NCBI RefSeq assembly: GCF_000830985.1
Contig: NZ_CP007151.1
Coordinates: 3,100,001 to 3,164,000 of the forward strand
Direction of reading: 5' to 3'
Length of the DNA stretch: 64,000 bases
From: Marinobacter similis
GTDB taxonomy: Bacteria; Pseudomonadota; Gammaproteobacteria; Pseudomonadales; Oleiphilaceae
Notes under the pieces: model-generated
What the model saw: only the letters and a program-made list of their open reading frames with translations
What the model was told of the DNA's origin: nothing
The model's database searches: none
Position numbers and translations under genes: made by a program
Shown here: positions 52,950 through 64,000 of the stretch, in pieces
How the letters are laid out: each line of letters begins with the position of its first letter
Position numbering within the stretch: position 1 is the first letter of the stretch

Positions 52950-53808
52950 ATGGCCGTCGGCAAAGAAATACGTAACCAGATTTCAAGCATCAAGAGCACG
53001 CAAAAGATTACCAGCGCCATGGAAATGGTCGCTGCGAGTAAGATGCGTAAAGCTCAGGAGCGCATGCAGGCCACTCGCCCGTATGCCGAAAAGATGCGTC
53101 AGATGATCGGGCACATTGCCAAGGCGAACGCTCAGTATAAGCATCCGTTTATGGTTGACCGTGAAGTTAAGCGGGTCGGCTATATTGTGGTGTCCACTGA
53201 CCGGGGCCTTTGCGGTGGTCTGAATGGCAACCTGTTTAAAGCGCTTGTCCGTGAAATGCGAGCGTGGAAGGACAAAGGAGTAGAAGCTGATCTGTGCGCG
53301 ATTGGGCAGAAAGGCGCTTCCTTTTTCCGGAGCTACGGCGGCAATGTCGTTGCGGCATTGACGCACCTGGGTGATAACCCGAGCTCTGAAAAACTCATCG
53401 GCAACGTCAAGGTCATGTTGGATGCGTACTCGGAAGGCAAGATTGATCGCCTGTACGTGGTAAGCAACGAGTTCGTTAACACCATGACCCAAAGCCCGAA
53501 GGTGGAGCAGCTGCTGCCCCTGCCTGAGAGCGAAGACGAAGAGATCAAGAACCAGTGGGATTATCTCTACGAGCGATGCCAGGCAGATCCTCGATGGTCT
53601 TCTGCCACGTTTTATTGAATCCCAGGTATACCAGGGTGTGGTAGAAAATCTGGCATGTGAACAGGCAGCCCGGATGATCGCCATGAAGAGCGCAACTGAT
53701 AACGCCGGTGACATTATGGACGAGCTTCAGTTGGCCTATAACAAGGCGCGTCAGGCAGCCATCACCCAAGAGATTTCGGAGATTGTTAGCGGCGCGGCTT
53801 CGGTCTGA
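52950..53808 (+). CDS. atpG: ATP synthase F1 subunit gamma (two bases missing)
   Basis: The rotary shaft subunit. It begins [36 protein letters not shown], the classical gamma N-terminus. At 53574-53575 two bases are missing: E-C-G-A-T reads out of frame, while restoring CCGGAT gives [30 protein letters not shown] and the C-terminal helix ending [15 protein letters not shown]. The repaired length is 286 residues. The two losses fit one C from CC and one G from GG. Confidence 0.94.
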
Positions 53809-53846
53809 TCCCGCAAACAGTCCTACTGGTTTTATTGACTACTTAA

Positions 53847-55257
<1,411 letters not shown>

Positions 55258-55303
55258 TTGAGCCGAAGCTCTTGTTTCCGGATCGATCAAAGAGGCAACT
55301 GAC

Positions 55304-55726
55304 ATGGGTATAACCGTGCATTGTGATGTGGTAAGTGCCGAAACAAAGATCTATTCCGGATTGGTTGAAATGCTGATCGCAGCGGGCTCTGAAGGTGACC
55401 TGGGTATCGCCCCGGGTCACACCCCGCTGCTGACCGAGCTGAAGCCGGGTCCTATTCGGATCATCAAGCAGGGCGGTGAAGAAGAGATTCTTTACGTGTC
55501 CGGCGGATATCTGGAGGTCCAGCCCAATCTGGTGACTTTGCTGGCTGACACCGCGGTTCGCGCCAAGGATGTGGACGAAGCCGCTGCTCTTGAGGCACAG
55601 AAAGAAGCCGAGAAAGCACTTGCCAACAAGACCGGTGAATTCGAGTACTCCCGTGCCGCTGCAGAACTGGCCGAGGCTGCTGCTCAGCTTCGTACTATCC
55701 AGCAGCTGCGCAACAAAATGCGCTAA
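55304..55726 (+). CDS. atpC: ATP synthase F1 subunit epsilon
   Basis: A 140-residue subunit with an N-terminal beta-sandwich ([46 protein letters not shown]) and a C-terminal helical hairpin (from about residue 85) that can inhibit ATP hydrolysis. GAGG precedes the ATG. It is the last gene of the operon and is followed by a branched terminator structure. Confidence 0.95.
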   Translation: MGITVHCDVVSAETKIYSGLVEMLIAAGSEGDLGIAPGHTPLLTELKPGPIRIIKQGGEEEILYVSGGYLEVQPNLVTLLADTAVRAKDVDEAAALEAQKEAEKALANKTGEFEYSRAAAELAEAAAQLRTIQQLRNKMR

Positions 55727-55755
55727 GCATTTTCGTTTCGGGTTTGCCGAACACC

Positions 55756-55833
55756 AAAGCCGCATCCTGCGCGGCTGGAAATCCAACGCACTGCGTTGGG
55801 CTCCGGCCCCCCGGGTTGCGGCTTTTTTTTGTT
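55756..55833 (+). terminator. Terminator of the atp operon
   Basis: AAAGCCGCA (55756-55764) pairs with TGCGGCTTT (55817-55825), followed by further T residues. Inside is a second hairpin, CCAACGC / GCGTTGG (55783-55799). The long outer stem is the likely terminator; read-through could supply glmUS. Confidence 0.7.
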
Positions 55834-55876
55834 TATCGATACACCAATCTAGACACTCCGGGGGTCTGATTTGTCC

Positions 55877-57243
55877 ATGAGCCCGCTACACGTTGTGATT
55901 CTGGCCGCAGGCCAGGGTTCCAGAATGAAATCCGCTCTGCCCAAGGTTCTGCATGCGGTGGCCGGTCGGCCAATGCTGCACCATGTCATCGCAACGGCCA
56001 AGCAGCTTGGTGCGGAAACGATTCACACCGTGATTGGTCATGGTGCCGATCAGGTTAAGGCTGTCACCCCGGAGACCTCAGTGAACTGGGTGGTGCAGAG
56101 CGAGCAGCTTGGCACGGGCCACGCGGTGGCTCAGGCGCTGCCGGATCTTCCAGACGACGCCCGGGTTCTGGTGCTTTATGGTGATGTGCCACTGACGCGG
56201 GTGGAAACCCTGGAAGCCATGGTGGCGGACCTGGATGAACAGACCCTGGGACTGCTCACGGTGACTCTGGACGACCCCTCGGGGTATGGTCGTATCGTTC
56301 GCAACAGCGACGATCAGGTGACCTCCATCGTGGAGCAAAAAGACGCTTCCGAGAGCCAGCTCGCTATACAGGAGGTCAACACCGGCATTTTGGCGGTGTC
56401 AGCCAAGCACCTGAAAAGCTGGCTGCCAACGCTGTCCAACGCGAATGCCCAGGGTGAATACTACCTGACCGATATTATCGCCATGGCGGTGGACCAGGGT
56501 TTGTCGATTTCCGTCGCTCAGCCGGGTGATGCGTTTGAAGTTCAAGGCGTCAATAACCGGCTACAGCTCGCCGAGCTGGAGCGCTGGTACCAGCGCCGGG
56601 AAGCTGACCGGCTGATGACCGAAGGCGCCACCCTGGCCGACCCGGCCCGAATCGATGTCCGGGGTGACCTGACCATCGGTAACGACATTCTGATTGACGT
56701 CAACGTGGTCTTTGAAGGCAAGGTATCGATTGGCAGTGGCGTGTCCATCGGCCCGGGCTGCGTGATCAAGGATGCGCGGATTGCCGACGGTGCCAGATCC
56801 ACGCCCATAGCGTGATCGAGGGTGCCAGTGTTGGCGCCAATGCCCAGATCGGGCCCTTTGCCCGTCTGCGCCCGGGCACCGAACTGGCCGCCGACACCAA
56901 GGTTGGCAACTTTGTGGAAACCAAGAAGGCAGTAGTCGGCCAGGGCAGCAAGATCAATCACCTCAGTTACGTGGGTGACGCCTCACTAGGCCGTAATGTG
57001 AATGTGGGTGCAGGCACCATCACCTGCAATTATGATGGGGTGAACAAGTTCAGGACCGACATTGGCGACAACGTCTTTGTCGGTTCCAACACCTCACTGG
57101 TTGCTCCCGTCAGCATCTCTGCAGACGCCACCATCGGTGCCGGGTCGACCATTACCCGGAATGTCGCAGACAGTGAGCTGGCCGTGGCGCGCGGGCGCCA
57201 ACGCAACGTTTCCGGCTGGGAACGGCCGAAGAAATCTGATTAA
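55877..57243 (+). CDS. glmU: Bifunctional UDP-N-acetylglucosamine pyrophosphorylase / glucosamine-1-phosphate N-acetyltransferase (one base missing)
   Basis: GlmU makes UDP-GlcNAc for peptidoglycan and LPS and is essential. N-terminal uridyltransferase: [29 protein letters not shown], with LYGDVPLT. C-terminal left-handed beta-helix hexapeptide repeats with the acetyltransferase histidine region ([28 protein letters not shown]). One base is missing near 56794 (ADGA to [13 protein letters not shown]); repaired length is 455. I take the ATG at 55877; a TTG at 55871 has a better spaced GGGGGT. Confidence 0.95.
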
Positions 57244-57270
57244 TAGTTTTACAGGACAGGTGATAGCAGC

Positions 57271-59102
57271 ATGTGTGGCATTGTAGGTGCGGTTTCGGAA
57301 CGGGACGTTCAGGGCATTCTTCTGGAGGGCCTGCGCCGTCTGGAATACCGGGGGTATGATTCCGCCGGTATGGCAGTCATTGATGGCGGCAGTGTTACCC
57401 ATCGCGCCCGCGAGGTTGGCAAGGTGGCGTCACTGGCTGAGGCGATTGAAGCCAACCCGCTGACAGGTCATCTGGGTATTGCCCACACCCGCTGGGCTAC
57501 CCATGGGGAGCCATCCCAGATCAATGCCCATCCCCACATGTCCGGGGATCGTCTGGCCATTGTCCACAACGGCATTATCGAGAATTATCAGGAACTGCGG
57601 GACGAGCTGAAGACCGATGGCTTCGAGTTCACCTCCCAGACCGACACCGAAGTGGTTGCCCACCTCATCGAGCAGTATTACCGAAAGCACAACAACCTGT
57701 ACGACGCTGTGAAAGCCGCCATCGCCCGTCTGCGCGGCGCCTACGCGCTGGCCGTGGTGCATGCGGATGAGCCGGATCACCTGGTGGTGTGCCGGGAAGG
57801 TAGCCCGCTGGTGATTGGTGTGGGTATCGGTGAGAACTTCATTGCTTCCGACCAGCTGGCGCTGCTGCCGGTGACCGATCGCTTTATGTTTCTCGAAGAA
57901 GGCGATATCGCGACATCCGTCGGGACGCGGTGACCATCCATGATCGCGAAGGCACTCCGGTCGAGCGCAAGATCATCCGTTTCGAGCACGGTTCCGATTC
58001 CGCCGACAAGGGCGAATACCGGCACTTTATGCTCAAGGAAATCTACGAGCAGCCGAGGGTGATCAAAGCCACCATGGAAGGCCGGATTACCGATAACCGG
58101 GTTCTGGAGCAGGCGCTGGGCACCGATGCGGCCAACCTGCTGCAGGACGTCAATCACGTCCAGATCATTGCCTGCGGCACCAGTTACCACGCCGGTATGG
58201 TTGCCCGTTACTGGATCGAGGAGCTGGCTGGCGTTGCCTGCTCGGTCGAGGTCGCCTCGGAATTCCGTTACCGCAAACACGTGATCCAGCGTGACACCCT
58301 GTTCCTGTGCATTTCCCAGTCTGGCGAAACCGCCGATACCCTGGCTGCACTGCGACAGGCCAAACAGGCCGGTTTCCGGGCCGCCCTGGCCATCTGCAAC
58401 GTGCCGGGCAGCTCGCTGGTTCGTGAATCCGACCTGGTGATCATGACCCAGGCCGGACCCGAGATTGGTGTAGCCTCCACCAAGGCCTTCACCACCCAGC
58501 TGACGGCGCTGCTGATCTTCACTCTGGCTCTGGCCCGTCACAATGGCCTCACTGAGGAGCGGGAAGCGGAAATCGTCAAGGCTATCCACCAGTTGCCGGG
58601 TCAGGTTGACCAGGTGCTGGCACTGGATGCCGACATCGCCGAGATGTCCAAGGCCTTCATGGATAAAAATCACAGCTTGTTTCTGGGCCGGGGCTCGCAG
58701 TTCCCGGTGGCACTGGAAGGTGCTCTCAAGCTCAAGGAAATTTCCTACATCCACGCCGAAGCCTATCCCGCGGGTGAGCTGAAGCATGGCCCGCTGGCGC
58801 TGGTCGACAGTGAGATGCCGGTAGTCACCGTAGCACCCAACAACACCCTGGTGGAAAAGCTCAAGTCCAACCTGGAGGAAGTCCGGGCCCGGGGCGGCGA
58901 GCTGTTTGTCTTCGCCGACAGCGCCGCGGGCGTGAAAGCGGAAGAGGGCATTCACGTGATGCCGTTGCCCTCAGTGCACGAGATTACCGCACCCATCGTG
59001 TACACGGTGCCGCTACAGCTGCTCTCGTATCACGTAGCCGTGCTCAAAGGCACGGACGTGGATCAGCCGCGGAACCTGGCCAAGAGTGTGACTGTGGAGT
59101 GA
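57271..59102 (+). CDS. glmS: Glucosamine-fructose-6-phosphate aminotransferase (one base missing)
   Basis: GlmS uses glutamine to make glucosamine 6-phosphate, the first step towards UDP-GlcNAc. Cys2 (MCGIVGAV) is the glutaminase nucleophile; [11 protein letters not shown] and [20 protein letters not shown] follow. The synthase half has two SIS domains ([19 protein letters not shown] and [39 protein letters not shown]). One base missing at 57911 (GCGAC for GCCGAC) breaks the linker; repaired length is 610. It is probably cotranscribed with glmU, 27 bases apart. Confidence 0.96.
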
Positions 59103-59145
59103 CCACGGCACTTTTTTCGGGGATAAGGAAATGCGGATCAGAGTG

Positions 59146-60219
59146 TTACGGTAACAGGGCTCCAGATTTGATCAGCGCGAACACAGATTGACCTGGTTCC
59201 AGCTGAAGTTGATGTACCGCCCTGGACGTTATTTCCGCCAAGAGCAACTGATCATCGTTCGTTCGGCAGGCAACAACCGCTCTATGTACTGTCGATGCAT
59301 CAATGCGTTCTACCGTAACCGGAAGGTGGTTCTGAATGCTGGTCTGAGTTGGTTCTATCAGCGACAGGCTCACGTCTCTTGCCTGTATCGTCAGCCTGGT
59401 TGAACTGGATTCATCAGAATGGTCTAGTGAAGATACCCAGAGTCGCGCCTCCGGTGGGCCGAACGGACGAAATCCGTCGCTGTTGGTTGGCCCCAATGCT
59501 CCTTCCAAGATAAACGCAGCGCCCGAGTCATTGAACAGAGGAGAATCGGGCTTAGCCAAGGCTTCTTTCAGTGGCTCGACAGCCTCTATCCGCCCATCCC
59601 TCATAAAGACCACCCAGTCTGCCAAACGCTCGATTTCACTGGGTGAGTGGCTGACCATGATGATGGGAATTTCAAATTCTGCTGCAATGCGGCTCAGGAA
59701 CGGCATCAAATCTCGTTTGGCCTGTTCGTCCAGCGCCGCCATGGGCTCGTCCAGCAGTAGAAGTTGGGGGCTGATCATAAGCGCGCGACCTAACGATACC
59801 CGCTGTCGTTGGCCGCCGGACAGTTGGTCAATCCTGCGATCCAGCAAAGCGTCAATTCCCAGCATGGCCGCCACGTTGTTGGGGTGCATTCGTCTCAATT
59901 TAGAGGGTGTGCGGCGATAACCGTAAAGCAGGTTGTCTCGCACCGACAGGTGCGGCAGTAGGCTGTGTTCCTGAAAAACCAGGCCAATGCGTCGTCGATG
60001 CAATGGCTGAAAGTGGCCATCGTATTGCCATACCTGATCGCGGAACCGAATCTCGGCTTCTTTAACCCGCTCCAGACCCGCTATCAGGCGAAGGAGCGAC
60101 GTCTTGCCACAACCGGAGCGACCAAACAGGGCTATCACGCCAGACAGCGGGAATGTGTGGTTGACGTTCAGCTCGAAATTGCTGCTGAGGCGCAGCTTGG
60201 CGCGAATGCGAAGGCTCAT
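59146..60219 (-). CDS. modC: Molybdate ABC transporter ATPase ModC
   Basis: A 357-residue ABC ATPase with a C-terminal molybdate-binding (Mop/TOBE) domain, which explains its length. Walker A: LFGRSGCGKTSLLRLIAGL; ABC signature: LSGGQRQRVSLGRALMISPQLLLLDEPMAALDE; the Mop domain covers about residues 285-357 (LTIQARDVSLSLIEPTQTSIQNHLPVTV). It starts seven bases after modB. It supplies molybdate uptake, needed for the nitrate reductase cofactor. It converges on glmS with 43 bases between. Confidence 0.93.
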   Translation of the reverse strand: MSLRIRAKLRLSSNFELNVNHTFPLSGVIALFGRSGCGKTSLLRLIAGLERVKEAEIRFRDQVWQYDGHFQPLHRRRIGLVFQEHSLLPHLSVRDNLLYGYRRTPSKLRRMHPNNVAAMLGIDALLDRRIDQLSGGQRQRVSLGRALMISPQLLLLDEPMAALDEQAKRDLMPFLSRIAAEFEIPIIMVSHSPSEIERLADWVVFMRDGRIEAVEPLKEALAKPDSPLFNDSGAAFILEGALGPTNSDGFRPFGPPEARLWVSSLDHSDESSSTRLTIQARDVSLSLIEPTQTSIQNHLPVTVERIDASTVHRAVVACRTNDDQLLLAEITSRAVHQLQLEPGQSVFALIKSGALLP

Positions 60220-60226
60220 GCCGGCG

Positions 60227-60913
60227 TCATATCCTGGCCACTATGAAGCGGCGATTCACGCTGTACACCAGCCACAGGGTGACAAAGGCGAAAACCAGAA
60301 TCAGCAATGACAGGCTGTGTGCGGCCTCGTAGTTCATGGCTTCGGCGTGGTCGTAGATAAGAACCGACAGAACACGGGTTTCACCGGGAATGCTGCCACC
60401 GAGCATCAATATGACCCCGAACTCGCCTAAAGTGTGGGCGAAGGTGAGTGTGGCGGCGACGAGGTAACCGCCACGGCTCAGGGGGAAAATTACGGTGCGG
60501 AACCGGTCTAGCGCGTTTGCGCCCAGACTGCTGGCCACTTCCACCGGGCGCCGCCCAATGTTTCGGAATGCTTCCGTCAGAGGCTGCACCGCGAACGGCA
60601 GGGAATAGATCACTGAGGCAATCAGAATGCCTTCAAAGGAAAAAGCGAGGTGGTTTAACCCCATTTGTTCCAGCGAGCCACCGATTAGTCCCCGGGGACC
60701 AAGGGTGATCAGAAGGTAAAATCCCAGCACCGTGGGAGGTAACACCAAGGGCAGGGATACCACTGACTGCACTACTCCCTTGAGGCGTGAGCGACCATTG
60801 GCCAGCCACCAGGCGATCGGGGTGGCTAACATCATCAGCACAACCGACGTATACAGGCACAGCCTGAGGGTCACGTTGATGGCTTGCCATTCTTCGGGTC
60901 CAAGTGCGCCCAT
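60227..60913 (-). CDS. modB: Molybdate ABC transporter permease ModB
   Basis: The 228-residue permease has about five membrane helices and the binding-protein-dependent transporter loop EVASSLGANALDRFRTVIFPLSRGG, which couples to ModC. The N-terminal start is MGALGPEEWQAINVTLRLCLYTS; it overlaps the modA 3' end by 43 bases. Usual ModB length. Confidence 0.93.
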   Translation of the reverse strand: MGALGPEEWQAINVTLRLCLYTSVVLMMLATPIAWWLANGRSRLKGVVQSVVSLPLVLPPTVLGFYLLITLGPRGLIGGSLEQMGLNHLAFSFEGILIASVIYSLPFAVQPLTEAFRNIGRRPVEVASSLGANALDRFRTVIFPLSRGGYLVAATLTFAHTLGEFGVILMLGGSIPGETRVLSVLIYDHAEAMNYEAAHSLSLLILVFAFVTLWLVYSVNRRFIVARI

Positions 60914-61704
60914 GAAGCTTCCTTTCCTTCGGACCTGGTTTCATTTGGCAGCACGAAACCGTACCGGGTCATGATGTTGAGGGCCTGTGTCGTGGCCATA
61001 AAGCTGACAAATGCTTGCGCCGAGGCTTTGTCTCTGGCCCTTTTGGTTACCACAAAGCCCTGAGTCAGAGGTTGATGCAGGCGATGGTCAATCAGATGAT
61101 GATTGTGTTCGGCCAACTCCGGAAACCGCGCCAGTGAAAGGGCGATAATGCCCGCATCAGCGGCCCCTGAGCGGGTCATCTGGGCCGCGTGCGCAATGTT
61201 TTCTCCGAACACTAGTTTGTGCTGGATCGCCTCCCATACTCCGGCGGATTTCAGGGCTTCCCGAGCCCGCATACCGTAGGGTGCATGAGCGGGTTGGGCG
61301 ATGGCAATCCGGGACACCTGCTCTGACGCCAGGTCGGCCAGTGTCAGGCTGCCGGCATCCAGAGTGTCGCTCCAGAGTACGATGCGTCCGATGGCGTAGA
61401 CCGTTGGTTCGGTTGCAGTCAGGCCCTCCCGTGCAAGCTTTTGGGGATACCGAATGTCTGCGGAGAAAAACACGTCGTAAGAGGCGCCATTGGCGATCTG
61501 CGTGGTCATTTTCCCCGAGGAACCGTAAATAACGTCAACCGAGGCCTCGGGATTTGCCTCCCGGTAGGCCTGGACAATGTCATCCAGCGCGAAACGCAGG
61601 TCAGATGCAGCGGCGATCCGCAAGGATTGTTCTGCCGATGCAACGCTGGGGCCGGTGAGCAGGAAGGTCACTGTCAGAAGTCGGCAAAGTGAGAAAAAAT
61701 TCAT
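60871..61704 (-). CDS. modA: Molybdate-binding periplasmic protein ModA
   Basis: A 277-residue secreted binding protein. The signal peptide MNFFSLCRLLTVTFLLTGPSVASA ends before EQSLRIAAASDLRFALDDI. VIYGSSGKMTTQIANGASYDVFFSADIRYPQKL is the oxyanion-binding signature, and the C-terminus has IMTRYGFVLP. The tail after GFVLP (about 24 residues) is longer than usual and overlaps modB. No clear ModE operator is seen upstream. Confidence 0.93.
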   Translation of the reverse strand: MNFFSLCRLLTVTFLLTGPSVASAEQSLRIAAASDLRFALDDIVQAYREANPEASVDVIYGSSGKMTTQIANGASYDVFFSADIRYPQKLAREGLTATEPTVYAIGRIVLWSDTLDAGSLTLADLASEQVSRIAIAQPAHAPYGMRAREALKSAGVWEAIQHKLVFGENIAHAAQMTRSGAADAGIIALSLARFPELAEHNHHLIDHRLHQPLTQGFVVTKRARDKASAQAFVSFMATTQALNIMTRYGFVLPNETRSEGKEASWAHLDPKNGKPST

Positions 61705-61773
61705 GGTGATGTCTTCACTGTATTGTCGCTACCCCCAAAGTAGCAGTGTCAGTTGACCTCAGAGCCAACGGCG

Positions 61774-63074
61774 TTAATTTAAGGGTGTTCGTGAGGCCAG
61801 TTCCGGCAAATCTGTTCGCTCTTCGTTGGCAGCCCATTCTTCTCGTTCAGCCCTGCGAATGGTGAAGTGCATCCACATTAACGCCAAAGCCACGATGCAA
61901 AAACTCAACATGAAACAGCTTTGCCAGATGCCGGTCAGATCATTGAGCACACCAAATGTCAGCGGCAGGACAAACCCTCCAAGACCACCAATCATTCCGA
62001 CCACGCCGCCCACCGCACCAACGTGCTGTGGGTAGTAGACCGGGACATGTTTATAGACTGCTGCCTTGCCCAGTGACATGAAAAAACCCAGTACGAAGAT
62101 GAGCAAAATGAACACTGGCAGGCTGGTTTCAATGGTGAAGCGAATATCGCCATCTATTCCATGCACTACGTAATCGGTGGGTGGGTAACTCAGCAGAAAG
62201 GTGCAAGCAACGGACGCAATGAAGGTCCAATACATAATCCGTCGAGCGCCGAAACGATCAGACATCCATCCCCCAGTATGCGAAACAGTGAGGCAGGAAT
62301 AGTATACAGAGCGGCAATGATCCCCGCGGTTTTGATATCGAGACCGTAAACACCGATCAAATAATGCGGAAGCCATAGTGCCAATGCCACAAAGGCACCA
62401 AACACGAAGAAGTAGTACAGCGCAAAGCGCCATACCCGAAGCTCACGCAATGGAGCCATTTGTTCCAGGAACGATTTAGCTTTGATGCTTGCCCGTTCCT
62501 GCGCCATTGGATCGTTTTTCGCAAACAACAGGAAGAGAACGCCCATGACTGCCAGCACCGTGGCGTAGATAGTTGCTGTGCGCTCCCAGCCGAATGCAAC
62601 GAGAAGAAACGGTGCGCCAAAGTTAGTCACGGCTGCGCCAACGTTACCCGCCCCGAATATACCGAGAGCAGTCCCTTGACGCTCAGGTTCAAACCAGGCC
62701 GCGGTGTAGGCCACGCCTACAATAAACGCGCCGCCGGCAAGCCCCACCCCAAGGGCACCTACCAGCAACATCAGATAGCTGGTCGCAAAGGTAAGCAGGT
62801 AAACACAGACCGATGTGGTCAGCATCAAGATGCCGAACACCCAGCGGCCACCGTAGCGGTCGGTCCAGATCCCGAGAAACAGTCGACTGACTGATCCTGT
62901 CAGGATGGGTGTTGCCATCAACAGTCCAAGTTGAGTGTTCGACAGAGCCAATTCCTCCGCGATCTGAATACCGATGATCGAGAAGATCGTCCAGACCGCG
63001 AAGCACAGAGTGAACGCGAGGGTAGATATACCCAGCGCTTGATATTGCTCTGGTTTGGTCGGATTCCCAGCCAT
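61774..63074 (-). CDS. narK: Nitrate/nitrite MFS transporter NarK (one base missing)
   Basis: The start at the ATG at 63074 (MAGNPTKPEQYQALGISTLAFTLCFAVWTIFS) has GAGGTG upstream; the upstream TTG at 63098 is less likely. Nitrate signature segments GLAGGAFIVGVAYTAAWFEPERQGTALGIFGAGNVGAAVTNF and VYYPQHVGAVGGVVGMIGGLGGFVLP are present. At 62270-62274 (five C on the plus strand) one base is missing; restoring it joins RILG to GWMSDRFGARR. The protein is then 433 residues with about twelve helices. It resembles NarK1-type nitrate uptake proteins. Confidence 0.9.
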
Positions 63075-63103
63075 AGCCCACCTCTTCCTGATACTCAAAA
63101 TAT

Positions 63104-63116
63104 CCGTTGCGAACGG
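63104..63116. promoter_or_regulatory. Short inverted repeat upstream of narK
   Basis: CCGTT-gcg-AACGG, 30-42 bases before the narK start. It could be an operator or a structural element of the narK promoter; no known consensus is matched. Confidence 0.25.
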
Positions 63117-63226
63117 TCTATTTACGGTAGCAAAAACAGGCTTTCCCGGTGCGGGGCATTAGAGGTACCCCCTGCAGGGTGAAGTGAGTAGAGGAGTCTT
63201 CTCTTACGGGGTAAGCCGTGAGGTTT

Positions 63227-63240
63227 TTGATTTTCGTCAA
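63227..63240. promoter_or_regulatory. ANR/FNR-like box
   Basis: TTGAT-tttc-GTCAA matches the FNR consensus TTGAT-N4-ATCAA at nine of ten positions. Its centre (63233.5) is 41.5 bases before 63275, with GCTAAT as a possible -10 at 63263-63268, the geometry of a class II FNR promoter for uspA. It may also affect the divergent narK, 153 bases away. Confidence 0.65.
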
Positions 63241-63305
63241 TTATCGATAGGCACAGCTTATGGCTAATGCTGCCAAAGATCATCGACCTTCAGGAGAATC
63301 CGGTC

Positions 63306-63767
63306 ATGAAAATCATGATTGCCTACGACGGTTCGCGCAACGCAAAGATGGCGTTGGTGCAAACGATCACCATGTTTCGCGATCTAGACCTCGAACTTGC
63401 TCTGGTCGCCGTCGCGGAAAACCCGCGAGACATTACGTCAGGAAATGAAGAGCTTTTCCAGGAGGAGGTCGAGCACCTGAAACAGCACCTGCTTGACGCC
63501 AGAGAGGTCTGCGAGAAGGAGGGGATTTCCCACCAGACCCTGCTACTGGAGGGGGATGCTCGGAAGATGCTGCTTTATGCCGCGGAAAACAAAGTCCATC
63601 CCAACATGTTGGTCATTGCCCGCCACAGTCACGAGCCTGACGGCGGTTTTATTGCTCGGTCGCTGACCCATTTCGTTGATGAGCTGGACTACATGACCTT
63701 CGGGAGCGTCAGTTCGTTTTTGGCCCGCCGCATCCAGTGCCCACTGTTGATCTTGCCTGCCCGTTGA
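63306..63767 (+). CDS. Universal stress protein UspA family
   Basis: A 153-residue single Usp domain starting MKIMIAYDGSRNAKMAL; an AGGAGA lies eight bases upstream. The ATP-binding loop is expected in HSHEPDGGFIARSLTHFVDELDYMTFGSVSSFLARRIQCPLLILP, where the G-S-V-S-S element is the recognisable part. Between two nitrate transporter genes and behind an FNR-like box it probably acts in anaerobic or nitrate-respiring survival, as some Pseudomonas Usp proteins do. The frame is intact. Confidence 0.85.
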   Translation: MKIMIAYDGSRNAKMALVQTITMFRDLDLELALVAVAENPRDITSGNEELFQEEVEHLKQHLLDAREVCEKEGISHQTLLLEGDARKMLLYAAENKVHPNMLVIARHSHEPDGGFIARSLTHFVDELDYMTFGSVSSFLARRIQCPLLILPAR

Positions 63768-63813
63768 GTGAGGGCATCCCAGTTTCCATATCTGATAGCC
63801 CAGGGAGGCTGAC

Positions 63814-64000
63814 ATGAAAGTCGCAGACGTTTTTCGCGTCAAGAATCCTGAGATCAGGGCGCTGCACCTGACCTGGATTGCATTCTTCATTACCTTTTAC
63901 GTTTGGTTCAACATGGCGCCGTTGGCATCCAGCATGCTCAAAAGCGTCGACTGGCTAACCGCGGATGATCTTCGCCTGTTCGCGATCTGTAACGTTGCCC
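63814..64000 (+). CDS. Second nitrate/nitrite MFS transporter, 5' part
   Basis: The first 62 codons are present: MKVADVFRVKNPEIRALHLTWIAFFITFYVWFNMAPLASSM, typical of the NarK2-type nitrate/nitrite antiporter. AGGGAG lies about seven bases before the ATG. The gene runs off the right edge. Its position 46 bases after uspA suggests cotranscription under the same ANR/FNR-like box, and narGHJI may follow outside the window. Confidence 0.85.
   Translation, partial: MKVADVFRVKNPEIRALHLTWIAFFITFYVWFNMAPLASSMLKSVDWLTADDLRLFAICNVA

Noticed and set aside
63161-63167. NarL heptamer AGAGGTA upstream of narK
   Set aside because: A single half-site with no partner in 7-2-7 arrangement; too short to support.

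Overview
The window comes from a gammaproteobacterium whose proteins and gene order resemble Marinobacter and, more distantly, Pseudomonas. The order GDPD, sthA, nqrM, apbE, nqrF-A, gap, mfd, csiV, methylthioinosine phosphorylase, psrA is the one I recall from the Pseudomonas nqr/psrA locus. Na+-NQR, ectoine hydroxylase and a NAD-dependent 180-kDa glutamate dehydrogenase fit a marine, salt-tolerant respirer.

Layout. 1-1.6 kb: end of a DAHP synthase-like gene, then a glycerophosphodiesterase. 1.6-10.3 kb (minus): sthA, nqrM, apbE and nqrF,E,D,C,B,A, transcribed nqrA to nqrM from a promoter near 10.5 kb. 10.6-24.2 kb: gap, mfd, csiV, methylthioinosine phosphorylase, mscS, an L,D-transpeptidase, psrA with a double operator, an unknown membrane protein, ribE and the rRNA methyltransferases rlmG and rsmC. 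24.3-30.9 kb: carbonic anhydrase, NAD-glutamate dehydrogenase and the first two thirds of a MoxR ATPase. At about 30.89 kb the sequence switches out of frame into the last 90 codons of mnmE. 31-43.6 kb: a periplasmic binding protein, a DUF2959 lipoprotein, ectD, an acyl-CoA dehydrogenase, a DUF3833 lipoprotein with an RND efflux pair, an EAL protein and an LplT-like transporter. 43.65-43.85 kb: a DnaA-box-rich, AT-rich gap that looks like oriC. 44-59.1 kb: mnmG, rsmG, parA, parB, atpIBEFHAGDC, glmU, glmS. 59.1-64 kb: modCBA, narK, uspA under an ANR/FNR-like box, and the start of a second narK. The last group looks like the edge of a nitrate-respiration island: molybdate for the nitrate reductase cofactor and nitrate/nitrite carriers.

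Sequence quality dominates the reading. At least 23 sites in 17 ordinary genes (apbE, gap, mfd, mscS, gdhB, atpE/H/A/G/D, mnmG, glmU, glmS, narK and others) are broken by missing bases. Restoring one base at each site (two in atpG) gives full-length proteins with whole codon counts. All are losses, many in short G or C runs, which points to consensus undercalling rather than gene decay. I annotate these as single genes spanning the break. The moxR/mnmE join is a different kind of event: a rearrangement or an assembly misjoin. The perfect DnaA boxes I found all lie to the right of that join.

I found no tRNA, rRNA, CRISPR array, insertion sequence or phage gene. No clearly new multi-gene system stands out. 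The least explained items are a plus-strand terminator between two minus-strand genes (candidate small RNA, about 23.0-23.1 kb), the unknown protein beside psrA, and the DnaA-box enrichment from 33.7 to 46.7 kb.
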